Assembly: GCA_937995985.1 (NCBI GenBank)
Contig: CALKIR010000034.1
Span: 1-41,313, forward strand
Source of the DNA: an uncultured Alcaligenaceae bacterium
Lineage (GTDB): Bacteria > Pseudomonadota > Gammaproteobacteria > Burkholderiales > Burkholderiaceae_B
Reading direction: 5' to 3'
Length of the DNA stretch: 41,313 nucleotides
The notes below the pieces were generated by a model. The model searched no databases, was not told where the DNA came from, and worked only from the letters and a program-made list of their open reading frames with translations. This document shows positions 26,059 through 32,428 of this stretch, piece after piece. How positions within the stretch are numbered: position 1 is the first letter of the stretch; each line of letters starts with the position of its first letter. The position numbers were made by a program, and so were the translations under genes.

Positions 26059-26112
26059 ATGGATACAGAACCTAGTGAAAGTTGCCGTATGAATGGCGGC
26101 TCTGTTTGTTAG
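26059..26112 (+). CDS. mgtE leader peptide (17 aa, attenuator-linked)
   Basis: A 17-codon frame encoding MDTEPSESCRMNGGSVC. ATG is preceded by AAGGAG at 8-nt spacing, one of the better ribosome binding sites in the window. The stop codon (26110-26112) lies within the first arm of an antiterminator hairpin and 24 nt before an intrinsic terminator, the geometry of a regulatory leader peptide. Three of residues 2-7 are acidic and one is proline (D2, E4, P5, E7). Such N-terminal sequences are known to destabilise translating ribosomes at low magnesium, as in E. coli and Salmonella MgtL. I infer a magnesium-sensing role. A response to cysteine, arginine or another signal is not excluded. Confidence 0.75.
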   Translation: MDTEPSESCRMNGGSVC

Positions 26113-26150
26113 GAGACTTTTCTGTACGATTTGCGCTTCCTAACAAACAG
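26102..26150 (+). promoter_or_regulatory. Antiterminator hairpin (segments 1:2) of the mgtE attenuator
   Basis: CTGTTTGTTAGGA (26102-26114) is perfectly complementary to TCCTAACAAACAG (26138-26150), 13 bp with a 23-nt loop. Segment 2 is also needed for the terminator, so the two structures exclude each other. A ribosome at the leader-peptide stop codon would cover segment 1 and prevent this pairing. Confidence 0.8.
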
Positions 26151-26171
26151 TGCTTTGTTAGGAAGTTTTTT
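26136..26171 (+). terminator. Intrinsic terminator (segments 2:3) in the mgtE leader
   Basis: CTTCCTAACAAA (26136-26147) and TTTGTTAGGAAG (26154-26165) form a perfect 12-bp stem with a 6-nt loop, followed at once by six T's. It lies about 205 bp before mgtE, between the promoter and the gene, so it must be conditional for mgtE to be expressed from that promoter. Confidence 0.88.
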
Positions 26172-26376
26172 GCTTCCAATACCTTTCGTCAACAATGTGA
26201 CGAAACGGCACTCAAAGCCTACACTCGGCCTTTTCCTATTTTCTTTATCCTGTAGTCCCCTACTAGGGAGACCTAGGGGTGGTCATCATCTGTTCGGACT
26301 GAAGTCCGAGGCTATCCTTTTGTTTTTCTTTTTTTGGAATCAGTAAGAAATGCCCAAAAAATAAAAGGAAACTGAT
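26172..26376 (+). other. Structured 5' UTR between attenuator and mgtE
   Basis: About 205 nt without a credible gene. It contains hairpins TTTCGTCA/TGACGAAA (26184-26205), CTAGG-GAGA-CCTAG (26263-26276) with an alternative CCCCTA/TAGGGG pairing (26257-26279), and CGGAC-TGAA-GTCCG (26295-26308) followed by a pyrimidine-rich tract. It does not match a riboswitch class I can name. The mgtE ribosome binding site AAAGGAA is at its end. Confidence 0.55.
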
Positions 26377-27729
26377 ATGGAACTCGATCTCATCGTTCAG
26401 GAAATTCAAGCCGCAGTCGCCAACAATGATTGGCAGCAAGGTATCGAATTATTACGTCCTCTGCCCGACCCTGATTTGGCTGATGTGTTATGCGAACTAG
26501 AACCAGAAATCGCATTGAATTTCTTGCGACGGTATACGCCTAAAGAGCAATCGAGCATTTTTGGCTATCTACGTCCTGCGAGGCAATCAGAGCTTGCCGA
26601 GCTGATGAGCCGATCCGAGCTGACAGAGCTGTTTGCCCTCATGGATCACGACGAGCGAGCAGATCTGTATAACCGCTTATCTGAAGATGAGCGGCTGAGT
26701 ATATTACCTGGTTTGGCTCATGCTGAGCGCGAAGATATTCGCATGTTGGCCAGCTACGAGGAAGGCACTGCTGGTGCAGTCATGACCTCGGCTTATATTA
26801 GTCTCCCAGAGCATATAACCGCGGCAGAAGCATTACAACGAATCCGTCAAGAGGCTCCCGATGCTGAAACCATTTATCAGATATACATCATTAACAACGA
26901 GCGTCATTTAATTGGCACCCTCTCTTTGCGTGATATTTTGTTGGCCTCAGCTCAGACACGACTGAGTCAAATCATGATCACCGAGGTCATCCATTGTCGA
27001 GTGAATGACCCACAAAGCGAGGCTGCACATTTAATTGCGCATTATGATTTAATTGCTCTGCCTGTGGTCGATGAGGATGAGCGTTTAGTCGGGATTATCA
27101 CCCACGATGATGCCCTCGATGTTGCCCAAGAGGAAAGCACCGACGATCAAATGCGCTTAGGGGCTGTAGACGGCTCTCCGGCAATTTCGCTCAAAGAGGC
27201 CACCATAGGGACCCTCTATAGGATGCGGGTGTTTTGGCTGGTTATTTTAGTTTTTGGCAATGTATTTTCTGGTGCGGGCATCGCCTACTTTGAGGGCCTA
27301 ATTGAGAGCATGGTCTCATTAGTATTCTTTTTGCCTTTGCTGGTTGACAGTGGAGGCAACGCAGGCTCTCAAAGCGCAACCCTTATGGTTCGCGCCCTTG
27401 CCACGGGTGAGGTACGCATGCGCGATTGGTTTCAAATGCTCAGTAAAGAAATAACCGTTGCCATTTTGCTCGGTGTCAGTATGGCAGCAGCCGTCTCATT
27501 AGTAGGGCTTGCCCGAGGTGGATTGGTGCTGGCTTTAATTGTAGCCACTACTATGGTATTAATTGTGGTGGTAGGAAGTGTAATTGGCATGTCCCTGCCC
27601 TTTGTGTTGACCCGTTTCAAAATGGATCCCGCCTCAGCAAGTGCCCCGCTCATCACCTCTATTTGTGATGCAACAGGCGTATTAATTTACTTTAATGTTG
27701 CTAATTTAGTATTAGATTTTCCAACTTAA
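26377..27729 (+). CDS. mgtE: Magnesium transporter MgtE
   Basis: Homodimeric Mg2+ channel/transporter of the inner membrane, 450 residues. In order: cytoplasmic N domain of short helical repeats (about 1-125, for example ELAELMSRSELTELFALMDHDERADLYNRL), two CBS domains (about 130-250) that sense Mg2+, a connecting helix, and five C-terminal membrane helices. The pore signature PLLVDSGGNAGSQSATLMVRAL is present (in part PLLVDSGGNAGSQ). The gene lies behind a conditional terminator and leader peptide, so expression is likely controlled by transcription attenuation in addition to gating of the protein. Confidence 0.97.
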   Translation: MELDLIVQEIQAAVANNDWQQGIELLRPLPDPDLADVLCELEPEIALNFLRRYTPKEQSSIFGYLRPARQSELAELMSRSELTELFALMDHDERADLYNRLSEDERLSILPGLAHAEREDIRMLASYEEGTAGAVMTSAYISLPEHITAAEALQRIRQEAPDAETIYQIYIINNERHLIGTLSLRDILLASAQTRLSQIMITEVIHCRVNDPQSEAAHLIAHYDLIALPVVDEDERLVGIITHDDALDVAQEESTDDQMRLGAVDGSPAISLKEATIGTLYRMRVFWLVILVFGNVFSGAGIAYFEGLIESMVSLVFFLPLLVDSGGNAGSQSATLMVRALATGEVRMRDWFQMLSKEITVAILLGVSMAAAVSLVGLARGGLVLALIVATTMVLIVVVGSVIGMSLPFVLTRFKMDPASASAPLITSICDATGVLIYFNVANLVLDFPT

Positions 27730-27765
27730 TAGCTAGGCCCATTAAGCAGTAATTCATAACCCCAA

Positions 27766-27797
27766 AGGCCCCCAAAGCGATCACGCTCTGGGGGCCT
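27766..27797. terminator. Hairpin between convergent mgtE and monooxygenase genes
   Basis: AGGCCCCC (27766-27773) pairs with GGGGGCCT (27790-27797), with an inner AGCG-ATCA-CGCT stem. Very stable but with only a poor T-tract on either side. Probably the shared terminator. Confidence 0.65.
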
Positions 27798-27824
27798 CTT
27801 GTATGTATAAAGAATAAACTGCTA

Positions 27825-29126
27825 TTAACGAATCAAATCAGGCCGACTCAGACCAAAATGCTCTCTTAGGGTTGAGCCTGTATAATCCATCCGGAACAGC
27901 CCTCTTTTACGCAGCTCTGGAACCACGTGCTCGATAAAATCCTCCAAGCTATGAGGCAAAGAGGGAGGCATTAAATTAAAGCCATCAGCGCCCTCATTTT
28001 TAAACCACTGCTCCATTTGATCCGCAATTTTATCCGGGGTGCCAATCATGGTACAGTGCCCACCGCCTGCGGCTAAACGCCCTAATAACTCCCTGAGTGT
28101 GGGCTGCTCCGTTTCAATAATGCGCAAAATAGTCATATAACGTCCCTTTGGTCCCGTAAACTCCTCTAAAGGTGGGAGCTCCGGCACAGGCTCATCCAAA
28201 GGCCAGTCATGACAATCTTGGGCAATATAAGTACTTAATTGCTGTAATGCCGATTCGGTCGGTAAATATTCGTCTAGCTCGCGTTGCTTGGCTCGTGCCT
28301 CTGCTTCGGTAGAGGCCACATAAGTTACTAAACCAGGCAAAATAAGGGGTTTAAACCCGGGCCTATACTTTTGTACACGCGTATTTATATCACGGTAATA
28401 GGCCTGTGCTGAAGGTAAATCATAGGCAACAGCATAGATAGCCTCAGCGAATCGAGCAGCCAACTCCCGACCAGGATCCGATGAACCGGCTTGAATTAAC
28501 ACGGGTCGACCCTGCGGCCCACGCGGTACGGTAAGCGGTCCATCGACCAAAAAATGCTTGCCCTCATGGTTTAAGGGCTGAATTTTATCCGTATCCGCAT
28601 ATAGTCCTGCACGATCAGCCACCAAAGCATTATCTGCCCAAGAGTCCCATAATCCATTGATAACCTCAATAAACTCTTCGGCTCGCGCATAACGAATAGC
28701 ATGTTCGGGCATCTTAGGGAGGTTGTAATTACGTGCCTCTACATCATACATAGAGGTAACAATATTGCAGCCAACCCGCCCCTTGGAAAGGTGATCAATA
28801 GAGGCCAACATGCGAGCCGCCAAAAAAGGCGTATAAAAAGTACTAGAAACTGTAGTAATAAACCCGATGCGCTCAGTATGGGCGGCCAGAGCAGCCAAAC
28901 TACTTAGTGGCTCGATAAACCAACGTGGGCTATTTGCCAAGTCAAAATTATATTGACCATCTGCAAAAAATACTGCGTCAAATTTAGCAGCCTCAGCCAT
29001 TTGCGCCAGCTCAACGTAATAATCTAAAGAGCCTAACTGCTCAATCCTAGAATCGGGATGGCGCCATGCAGCCTGATGATGACCACAAGCCAAAATAAAC
29101 AAATTTAAATGCATCTGACGGCTCAT
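27825..29126 (-). CDS. LLM-class flavin-dependent monooxygenase (NtaA/SnaA/DszA family)
   Basis: Bacterial luciferase-like monooxygenase of 433 residues, the NtaA/SnaA/DszA/DmoA group that uses reduced FMN and oxygen on nitrogen- or sulfur-containing organic compounds. Features: MHLNLFILACGHHQAAWR start, FDAVFFADGQ, GRVGCNIVTSMYDVEARNYN, QAGSSDPGRELAARFAEAIY, and GTPDKIADQMEQWFKNEGADGFNLM. The start codon overlaps the stop of the upstream dehydrogenase by 4 bp, so the two are translationally coupled. The operon is behind a TPP riboswitch, which suggests a thiamine-related substrate such as a thiazole or pyrimidine compound. The partner flavin reductase is not in the window. Substrate unknown. 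Confidence 0.92.
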   Translation of the reverse strand: MSRQMHLNLFILACGHHQAAWRHPDSRIEQLGSLDYYVELAQMAEAAKFDAVFFADGQYNFDLANSPRWFIEPLSSLAALAAHTERIGFITTVSSTFYTPFLAARMLASIDHLSKGRVGCNIVTSMYDVEARNYNLPKMPEHAIRYARAEEFIEVINGLWDSWADNALVADRAGLYADTDKIQPLNHEGKHFLVDGPLTVPRGPQGRPVLIQAGSSDPGRELAARFAEAIYAVAYDLPSAQAYYRDINTRVQKYRPGFKPLILPGLVTYVASTEAEARAKQRELDEYLPTESALQQLSTYIAQDCHDWPLDEPVPELPPLEEFTGPKGRYMTILRIIETEQPTLRELLGRLAAGGGHCTMIGTPDKIADQMEQWFKNEGADGFNLMPPSLPHSLEDFIEHVVPELRKRGLFRMDYTGSTLREHFGLSRPDLIR

Positions 29127-29899
29127 TGCTTGACCAAGCCTCCATCCACAATTAAGTTTTGTCCGGTTACTGCACGGGCCCAGGGTGAAGCAAAAAATAA
29201 GGCGGTATCAGCCAATTCAGCTGGGGTGGTCACCCGCTGCAAAGGAGTATTTGCTGCAATCAGATCAAAGACCTCAGCCGGTGTTGCAGCAGAGGCATCA
29301 GTCGTACGCAACAATCCGCCTGAAATCATATTCACTGTGATACCTTTAGGGCCTAAATCATGGGCAAAGGTTCGAGTTAATGCCAATAGTGCGGATTTTG
29401 CGGCAATATAATCATGATAAGGAACCACAGGGTTTTGGACTAAATTAGTGCCAATATTGATAATGCGCCCAAACTCGGCCTCTATCATGCCTGGTAATAC
29501 GGCCTGTATGGCATTGAGTGCGCTTTGCAGACCGCCCATTTGCTGCTCCACTGCCTCCCAACGGATATCTTCAGCGCGGGCGCGCGCATCTCCATCAAAT
29601 TTAAACTCAGGTAAAGCATTGTTTACCAACGTGGTGATAGGCGCCCCAAAATGAGCCTGCGCCTGGGTGACTAATTGTTGAACAGCGTTACTATCGCGAA
29701 CATCAGCCTGAATAGCTAGAGCACGATCGCCAATCTCCTTGGCCAAAGACTCAGCAGCCTCTTGACTGCGGTAGTAATTAATCACCACTCGTGCTCCGTG
29801 CTGTGCAAATGCTTGGCTTATTGCTCGCCCTAAGCCTCGAGCTGCACCGGTGACTAAGACGATTTGCTCGGAAAGTCCTTTTGTATTTGCTATAGACAT
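29123..29899 (-). CDS. Short-chain dehydrogenase/reductase under TPP riboswitch control
   Basis: NAD(P)-dependent SDR of about 258 residues. The Rossmann motif VTGAARGLGRAIS is at the N-terminus, NNA in VNNALPEF, and catalytic Tyr/Lys in YHDYIAAKSALLAL; the C-terminus has GQNLIVDGGLVKQ. It resembles 3-oxoacyl-ACP reductases by fold, but the substrate is not known. An ATG at 29971 would add 24 residues that match nothing and lie in RNA structure; ATG at 29899 has GAGG 8 nt upstream and begins just before the Rossmann fold. It is the first gene after the TPP riboswitch and overlaps the monooxygenase gene by 4 bp. Confidence 0.92.
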   Translation of the reverse strand: MSIANTKGLSEQIVLVTGAARGLGRAISQAFAQHGARVVINYYRSQEAAESLAKEIGDRALAIQADVRDSNAVQQLVTQAQAHFGAPITTLVNNALPEFKFDGDARARAEDIRWEAVEQQMGGLQSALNAIQAVLPGMIEAEFGRIINIGTNLVQNPVVPYHDYIAAKSALLALTRTFAHDLGPKGITVNMISGGLLRTTDASAATPAEVFDLIAANTPLQRVTTPAELADTALFFASPWARAVTGQNLIVDGGLVKQ

Positions 29900-29924
29900 A
29901 AAAAAAGCCTCATTAATTAGAGGC
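29900..29924 (-). terminator. Terminator-like hairpin overlapping the SDR ribosome binding site
   Basis: On the minus strand GCCTC (29920-29924), an 8-nt loop and GAGGC (29907-29911) are followed by seven T's that end right at the start codon at 29899. The right arm contains the GAGG ribosome binding sequence. It could act as intrinsic terminator, as ribosome-site sequestrator, or both, as the output of the TPP riboswitch. Confidence 0.65.
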
Positions 29925-29940
29925 GAAGGACTGTTGGCTC

Positions 29941-29972
29941 GATGCGCTAAAACCCATGCGCCAAAGCGCATC
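29941..29972 (-). promoter_or_regulatory. Alternative-pairing segments between riboswitch and SDR
   Basis: On the minus strand GATGCGC (29966-29972) can pair with GCGCAT (29956-29961) in a tight hairpin or with GCGCATC (29941-29947) in a larger loop. These competing pairings lie between the TPP aptamer and the terminator-like hairpin and are probably part of the switching region. Confidence 0.5.
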
Positions 29973-29989
29973 AGATTTTATACCATGCG

Positions 29990-30078
29990 GCTCGCCTGAC
30001 ATCCCTCCGCCAGTATGAACTGGATCAGGTTCGACGGGTGTGGTCTCAGCCCTGTTCACGAACAGGACACCCCGTGTC
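29990..30078 (-). ncRNA. TPP riboswitch (THI element)
   Basis: The minus strand carries the conserved THI-element blocks in the right order: CGGGGTGTCC, a P3 hairpin, GGGCTGAGA, CACCCGTCGAACCTGATC, the CCAGTTCATACTGG hairpin, and GCGGAGGGA. Flanking GACA/TGTC can close P1. It lies about 90 nt before the SDR gene and should reduce expression of the SDR-monooxygenase operon when thiamine pyrophosphate is plentiful. Boundaries are approximate. Confidence 0.96.
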
Positions 30079-30096
30079 GTTAACGTAATGGTACTT

Positions 30097-30125
30097 ACTT
30101 TAGCCGATGCCTAGAAATATAGCAA
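30097..30125 (-). promoter_or_regulatory. Candidate promoter of the TPP-regulated operon
   Basis: Minus strand TTGCTA (30120-30125) and TAAAGT (30097-30102) with a 17-bp spacer. The predicted start near 30090 is just before the riboswitch. Both boxes match 4 of 6. Confidence 0.5.
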
Positions 30126-30147
30126 AATTTCAGTTCTATCCTCCTCT

Positions 30148-31017
30148 CTAGTTTAGGGTAGGCAACACTGCCTCTGGGCTGACAGCAATACTGAGCTCAA
30201 CTCTCCTATTATTAGCACGGCCAGCGGCATGACTATTGTCATCAATAGGACGAGTATCAGCATAGCCAACAGCACGCAAACGACTGCTATCAATACCATT
30301 TGCTTCTAAATAGCGCACCACACTGCCAGCACGCGCACCAGAAAGCTCCCAGTTAGAAGGAAAGCGTGCACTGCGTATCGGCACAGAATCAGTATGTCCC
30401 TCTACGGTGATTAACATATCATTTTGTTTAAAAATAGGGACTAGTTTTTTAAGCACAGTCAGTCCCGCTAAACTTAAGTCGGCCTGACCAGAAGAAAATA
30501 AAATCTCGCTATTAATTCTAAAACTAACAGCCTCTTCTTCTAAGATGACATCAATATCATCACCAAGAGCGGATAAATCTAAATGTTGCCATGCTTGATT
30601 ATTATGGGTCAGCGTATGTTCACCTAAGGCTCCTACCCCCCCTTCCTCCCCCATTTGACCGCTCTCTATTCCTGTCCCATCTCCTACCTTTTGTGCCCCG
30701 GGTAATACTCCCGCCCCTCCTGAAAATACGCTCTGCAGCCGTCCTTGTAGCCCCCCTCCGTCTTGACCTGTGCCTTCGCCCGAGCCCGCAAAGGCAAGCA
30801 TAACCAGCATCAGCACTAAAAGCAGAGTCATCATATCAAGATAGGTTGCAAACCAAGTTTCCTCTTCTTCTTTGGGCTGCTCATCGGTTAACGGCACCCA
30901 GGCTGCCTTGGCCTGATTGGCACGGCCACGTTGCTGCAGGCGCCGCCGCGCCTCTTGTAGTTCTTTTTTTAAAGACTCATTGCTTGCAGCCAAATCACGT
31001 AAATGCCGATTAGACAT
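30148..31017 (-). CDS. motD: Flagellar motor stator protein MotD (MotB-like, OmpA domain)
   Basis: Second-type flagellar stator B subunit, 289 residues. An N-terminal charged, probably coiled-coil stretch of about 55 residues precedes one membrane helix with the proton-carrying Asp61 (YLDMMTLLLVLMLVMLAF). A Gly-rich linker follows (about 85-135), then a peptidoglycan-binding OmpA/MotB domain with ILFSSGQADLS, VEGHTDSVPI, NWELSGARAGSVVRYL and ANNRRVELSI. It anchors the stator to the cell wall while MotC conducts protons with it. It lies 8 bp after motC. The long N-terminus before the helix fits MotD rather than classical MotB. Confidence 0.9.
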   Translation of the reverse strand: MSNRHLRDLAASNESLKKELQEARRRLQQRGRANQAKAAWVPLTDEQPKEEEETWFATYLDMMTLLLVLMLVMLAFAGSGEGTGQDGGGLQGRLQSVFSGGAGVLPGAQKVGDGTGIESGQMGEEGGVGALGEHTLTHNNQAWQHLDLSALGDDIDVILEEEAVSFRINSEILFSSGQADLSLAGLTVLKKLVPIFKQNDMLITVEGHTDSVPIRSARFPSNWELSGARAGSVVRYLEANGIDSSRLRAVGYADTRPIDDNSHAAGRANNRRVELSIAVSPEAVLPTLN

Positions 31018-31025
31018 ACGCCCTC

Positions 31026-31838
31026 CTAGGAGCCTTTGGGCTCTGAGTAATCATCATAGCGATCGTCATCACTATAAAGCTCATCTCTATACTGAGCCAT
31101 AAATGAGTTTAAAGTCTCTCTCATAACAGCAGGGCCTCGTTTTTGGCTCATCATTGAAATACCTTGCAGCACCATATTCATAACCACTACACGCTGCTCG
31201 GTGCGGCGCTCTAATTTGACGGCAACGGGCTTAAAAATTAGGTTAGAAAGCAATACCCCATAAAAAGTGGTCATTAATGCAAGCGCCATTTGTTGCCCAA
31301 TGGCAGTAATATCCCCATCTCCTAGTAAAAACATAAGGTTAACCAAGCCAATGAGGGTCCCTATCATGCCAAAGGCAGGCGCATAACTAGCCATGACCCG
31401 AAATAGCTGCGCCTCAGCATGCTCTCGAGCACGCATACGGGAAATACGCCATTGCAGTAATTCGAGAATTTCCTCTTCAGGCGTCATGTCAATAACGAGC
31501 TGCACCCCTGTTTTAAGAAATGGATTGCGCACCTCTTGTAAAGCATCTTCGACAGCGCGAATATCGCCAGCTATCCAGAGTCGAGAGATATTGATAAGCT
31601 CATCAATATCATCCTGAGTGTACAGCCTCTCATTGCGTAATACGGTGCCTATAAGCCCAAAAATACGCACAACCTCACTCAAAGGGTAACTGATAAAAGT
31701 GGCTGCCATCGTGCCTACAAGAACCACTAAGAGCCCCGGAATATCAATAAATAAACTTGGGTCAACTGCAGTATAAAACAGCACGACAGCGAGTAAAATA
31801 ACGCTGGCAACGATACCGATAAGGGTAGATGGATTCAT
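31026..31838 (-). CDS. motC: Flagellar motor stator protein MotC (MotA-like)
   Basis: MotA/MotC-type stator subunit of about 270 residues with four membrane helices: two near the N-terminus (IGIVASVILLAVVLFY, then VVLVGTMAATFISY) and two after a cytoplasmic domain (YAPAFGMIGTLIGLVNLMFLLG, in part GMIGTLIGLVNL, and ALMTTFYGVLLSNLIFKPVA). It forms a proton channel with MotD. A TTG at 31856 would add six residues, but a sigma-28 promoter with a start near 31864 makes ATG at 31838 more likely, giving MNPSTLIGI; no strong ribosome binding site is visible for either. First gene of the motCD operon. Confidence 0.93.
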   Translation of the reverse strand: MNPSTLIGIVASVILLAVVLFYTAVDPSLFIDIPGLLVVLVGTMAATFISYPLSEVVRIFGLIGTVLRNERLYTQDDIDELINISRLWIAGDIRAVEDALQEVRNPFLKTGVQLVIDMTPEEEILELLQWRISRMRAREHAEAQLFRVMASYAPAFGMIGTLIGLVNLMFLLGDGDITAIGQQMALALMTTFYGVLLSNLIFKPVAVKLERRTEQRVVVMNMVLQGISMMSQKRGPAVMRETLNSFMAQYRDELYSDDDRYDDYSEPKGS

Positions 31839-31871
31839 TTTTGGTACCAATAACAAAAAGACTTTTAGAAA

Positions 31872-31898
31872 TTATCGGCACAATATCAAGAATCTTTA
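31872..31898 (-). promoter_or_regulatory. Sigma-28 (FliA) promoter of motCD
   Basis: Minus strand TAAAGATT (31891-31898), an 11-nt spacer, then GCCGATAA (31872-31879). The -10 box is identical to the flagellar sigma-28 consensus and the -35 box (TAAAGTTT) differs at one position. It lies 33 bp before motC, placing the stator genes in the late flagellar class. Confidence 0.88.
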
Positions 31899-31901
31899 AT
31901 T

Positions 31902-32330
31902 TTATTTCAGAGGCTGAGGCCACAGGACCAATTCGGCGCGCGCATAAACCGGTGGGTACCCTCCCTGCCAAGACTGCGCCACCACTTGTAGCCACAGAGG
32001 CTGATCAAGCCTCTGATCCGTAAAAAAACTCCCCCACAAACGCCCACTCGAATCAGCCTGGTGGCAATTTTTTCGCTGAGCATCACACAAAGCAATGCGT
32101 AACTGTGCGGGATGCTGCCAATGAACGGTTAGTAGCACATTTTTAAGCCGCTGAGTCTGCTCAGGCTGTATGTGTTGTGAACTTAACTGCAATTTGACCC
32201 AAACAGGCTGATGCAGCTGAGTCACCTCAACAGGCACAGCAGGAATATGAACACTCACCCCTTGTGCAGCTGAAGTGCTCAATAACCCAAAAAACAAAAA
32301 TATATAGATGAAAAAGTAGTGCACAATCAT
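31902..32330 (-). CDS. Small exported protein of unknown function
   Basis: 142 residues with a hydrophobic N-terminus (MIVHYFFIYIFLFFGLLSTS) and likely cleavage near SAA-QGVSVHIP. The mature part is beta-rich by eye, with many Trp and Gln residues and two cysteines (IALCDAQRKNC) 7 residues apart. I recognise no family. It lies just upstream of motC on the same strand and divergent from pbpG. The motC promoter sits right after its stop codon, so it is probably not needed for motCD transcription. The reading frame is credible from its signal peptide and lack of overlap, but it could be lineage-restricted. Confidence 0.65.
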   Translation of the reverse strand: MIVHYFFIYIFLFFGLLSTSAAQGVSVHIPAVPVEVTQLHQPVWVKLQLSSQHIQPEQTQRLKNVLLTVHWQHPAQLRIALCDAQRKNCHQADSSGRLWGSFFTDQRLDQPLWLQVVAQSWQGGYPPVYARAELVLWPQPLK

Positions 32331-32360
32331 AAATTTAGAAGCGGATCTTAGAGCAATTTC

Positions 32361-32369
32361 TGTTATGAT
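32361..32369 (+). promoter_or_regulatory. Extended -10 promoter element before pbpG
   Basis: TGTTATGAT is an extended -10 box (TG-N-TATGAT). The start would be near 32376, leaving a 53-nt leader to ATG at 32429 but almost none to the GTG at 32387. This supports the ATG as the pbpG start. Confidence 0.45.
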
Positions 32370-32428
32370 TAGGAAGTGCTTATTGGGTGACTTATTTTTG
32401 TTTTATTGATACGTCTTGCGCCACCATT

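Noticed and set aside
26131..26346. 71-residue open frame in the mgtE leader
   Set aside because: It runs across the attenuator terminator and the T-rich tract, has no ribosome binding site, and its composition (Phe/Leu-rich) reflects the pyrimidine-rich RNA rather than a protein.
29900..29971. Upstream ATG (29971) for the SDR gene
   Set aside because: The extra 24 residues lie in the riboswitch output region and the SDR fold begins properly at the ATG at 29899 with its own ribosome binding site.
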